This document shows positions 33,302-34,151 of a stretch of 34,151 nt of DNA, piece by piece. Position 1 is the stretch's first letter; every line of letters starts with the position of its first letter. The DNA comes from CAZVWH01 sp964631175 (GTDB lineage: Bacteria; Planctomycetota; Phycisphaerae; Sedimentisphaerales; Anaerobacaceae): the NCBI GenBank assembly GCA_964631175.1, contig CAZVWH010000021.1, positions 1 to 34,151 on the forward strand, written 5' to 3'. Under the pieces are notes generated by a model. The model saw only the letters and a program-made list of their open reading frames with translations. It did not search any database and was not told where the DNA came from. The position numbers and the translations under genes are program-made.

Positions 33302-34149
33302 CCGATGAGTCCCAAATGTTCGAGGACAAAGGCAACAGTGTCCCAGGCTATATTGTGACATTTACAGATATGGTAACACTGTTGCTGACATTTTTCGTGT
33401 TGCTGCTCAGCCTGGCTCAGGTTCAGGACCCGGAAATTTTTAACATAGGACGGGACTCCTTCTGTAAATCTATTAGATACTGTGGGCTCGGAATGCTGTT
33501 TGGAAAAAAAGTGACGCTTAGCTTCGACGAAATCAAGATGAGATATTTAATAAATAGCCCTGAAAATGAATCAGAAACCAGAGGTATAGATGAACAACAA
33601 ATAAAAACTCAACGGATTCTTGAAAGAATAAGCCAGTCAACGAAAGCAATGCCTTCTCAGATAGTCGCGGAAAAATCCAATTTTTCGGTAACCAACATTC
33701 GATTTCCGCCGAGTAAAGCGACGTTAGATAAATCGGCAAAGAAATTTCTAACGGAATTTTGTTTGGATTTACAGGCTTCGATGATGAGTTCAGCCGAACC
33801 GCGAGAAGCCAATTCCAGGCTTGGTATCGGCCACCGAGGAGCGGGAAGTCTCTATGTTCTCGGTTTGGCTAACGAGACTCCTGCGAGCAAATCTCGAGGA
33901 CCTCAAAACAGCACAACCAGGCCAGCAGAAACAGAAAAACAACAATGGATACTCTCGGCCAAGAGAGCTAAAGCGGTCGCAGATTTATTAGAAACTATCC
34001 TAAATGAAAAAATTCAAAATTCCAGCCCGCTTGCCCGGTGGCAAATTTATTCCTGGGGGGCAGGGCCAGGAGGTGATTGGATAGGGCAAGACAGCCCAAT
34101 TTCCAAACAGTCCCAGATACTAATTGCAGTCCTACACGGCAGTAGTTGA
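33298..34149 (+). CDS. MotB-like stator subunit 2
   Basis: The 283-aa protein repeats the MotB plan: membrane segment YIVTFTDMVTLLLTFFVLLL with Asp24, then an OmpA-like domain with IRFPPSKATLDKSAKKFL, LYVLGLAN, and QQWILSAKRAKAVADLLE. The last is close to the family NWELSxxRA motif, and GHTD is GLAN. A Ser/Thr/Pro-rich loop separates these. The start is TTG overlapping the motB1 stop (TTGA), with GGAG 9 nt upstream. The stop lies 2 bases before the window end, so following genes are unseen. Two tandem B subunits suggest mixed or alternative stators. Confidence 0.88.
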   Translation: MTDESQMFEDKGNSVPGYIVTFTDMVTLLLTFFVLLLSLAQVQDPEIFNIGRDSFCKSIRYCGLGMLFGKKVTLSFDEIKMRYLINSPENESETRGIDEQQIKTQRILERISQSTKAMPSQIVAEKSNFSVTNIRFPPSKATLDKSAKKFLTEFCLDLQASMMSSAEPREANSRLGIGHRGAGSLYVLGLANETPASKSRGPQNSTTRPAETEKQQWILSAKRAKAVADLLETILNEKIQNSSPLARWQIYSWGAGPGGDWIGQDSPISKQSQILIAVLHGSS

Positions 34150-34151
34150 TT

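Overview
The window looks like a chromosomal segment from a flagellated member of the Planctomycetota, most likely class Phycisphaerae. This is inferred from gene content, not from a marker-gene search. The pointers are a single SecD-SecF fusion with very large periplasmic insertions, a TPR protein carrying two RNA polymerase alpha-CTD-like domains, the tgt-yajC-secDF order, two motB-like genes in tandem after motA, and many short dispersed repeats, some lying inside reading frames. No tRNA, rRNA, CRISPR array or insertion sequence was seen.

Layout. (1) 1-3030, minus strand: a small accessory cassette. A 35-codon ORF, an unrecognised 283-aa protein and a DNA methyltransferase fused to an Mrr-like nuclease domain are transcribed together, downstream of a TATAAT box and a perfect 20-bp palindrome. 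(2) 3045-3422: non-coding, GC-rich dispersed repeats. (3) 3434-11761, plus strand: the TPR/alpha-CTD protein with its own sigma70-type promoter, a SpoIID-family lipoprotein, tgt, yajC and secDF. A 31-codon membrane-anchor ORF that looks like a gene remnant follows. (4) 12046-12807, minus: 6-phosphogluconolactonase. (5) 13108-19976, minus: a compact efflux operon in the order TetR regulator, NodT-type outer-membrane factor, membrane-fusion adaptor, RND permease and a P-II-like transporter-associated protein. A near-perfect palindrome lies at the TetR promoter. (6) 20253-24189, minus: fliK, flagellin and fliS. (7) 24567-34149, plus: flgB-flgC-fliE-fliF-fliG-fliH-fliI-fliJ-motE-like-motA-motB1-motB2, headed by a textbook sigma54 promoter.

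How the genes fit together. The flagellar genes build the rod (FlgB, FlgC, FliE), MS ring (FliF), rotor (FliG), export ATPase complex (FliH, FliI, FliJ), hook-length ruler (FliK), filament (flagellin with its chaperone FliS) and stator (MotA, two MotB-like subunits, a MotE-like protein). YajC and SecDF are accessory parts of the Sec translocon. The efflux operon is probably autorepressed by its TetR protein and carries a small P-II-like protein that may modulate the pump.

The most unusual points are the nuclease-methyltransferase cassette with its unknown partners, the duplicated alpha-CTD on a TPR scaffold, the SecDF insertions, the unequal pair of MotB proteins, and repeats that have become coding sequence in tgt, fliK, fliH and motB1. 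Several starts were moved downstream of the longest open frame because a Shine-Dalgarno sequence sits in front of an internal start codon; each case is explained.
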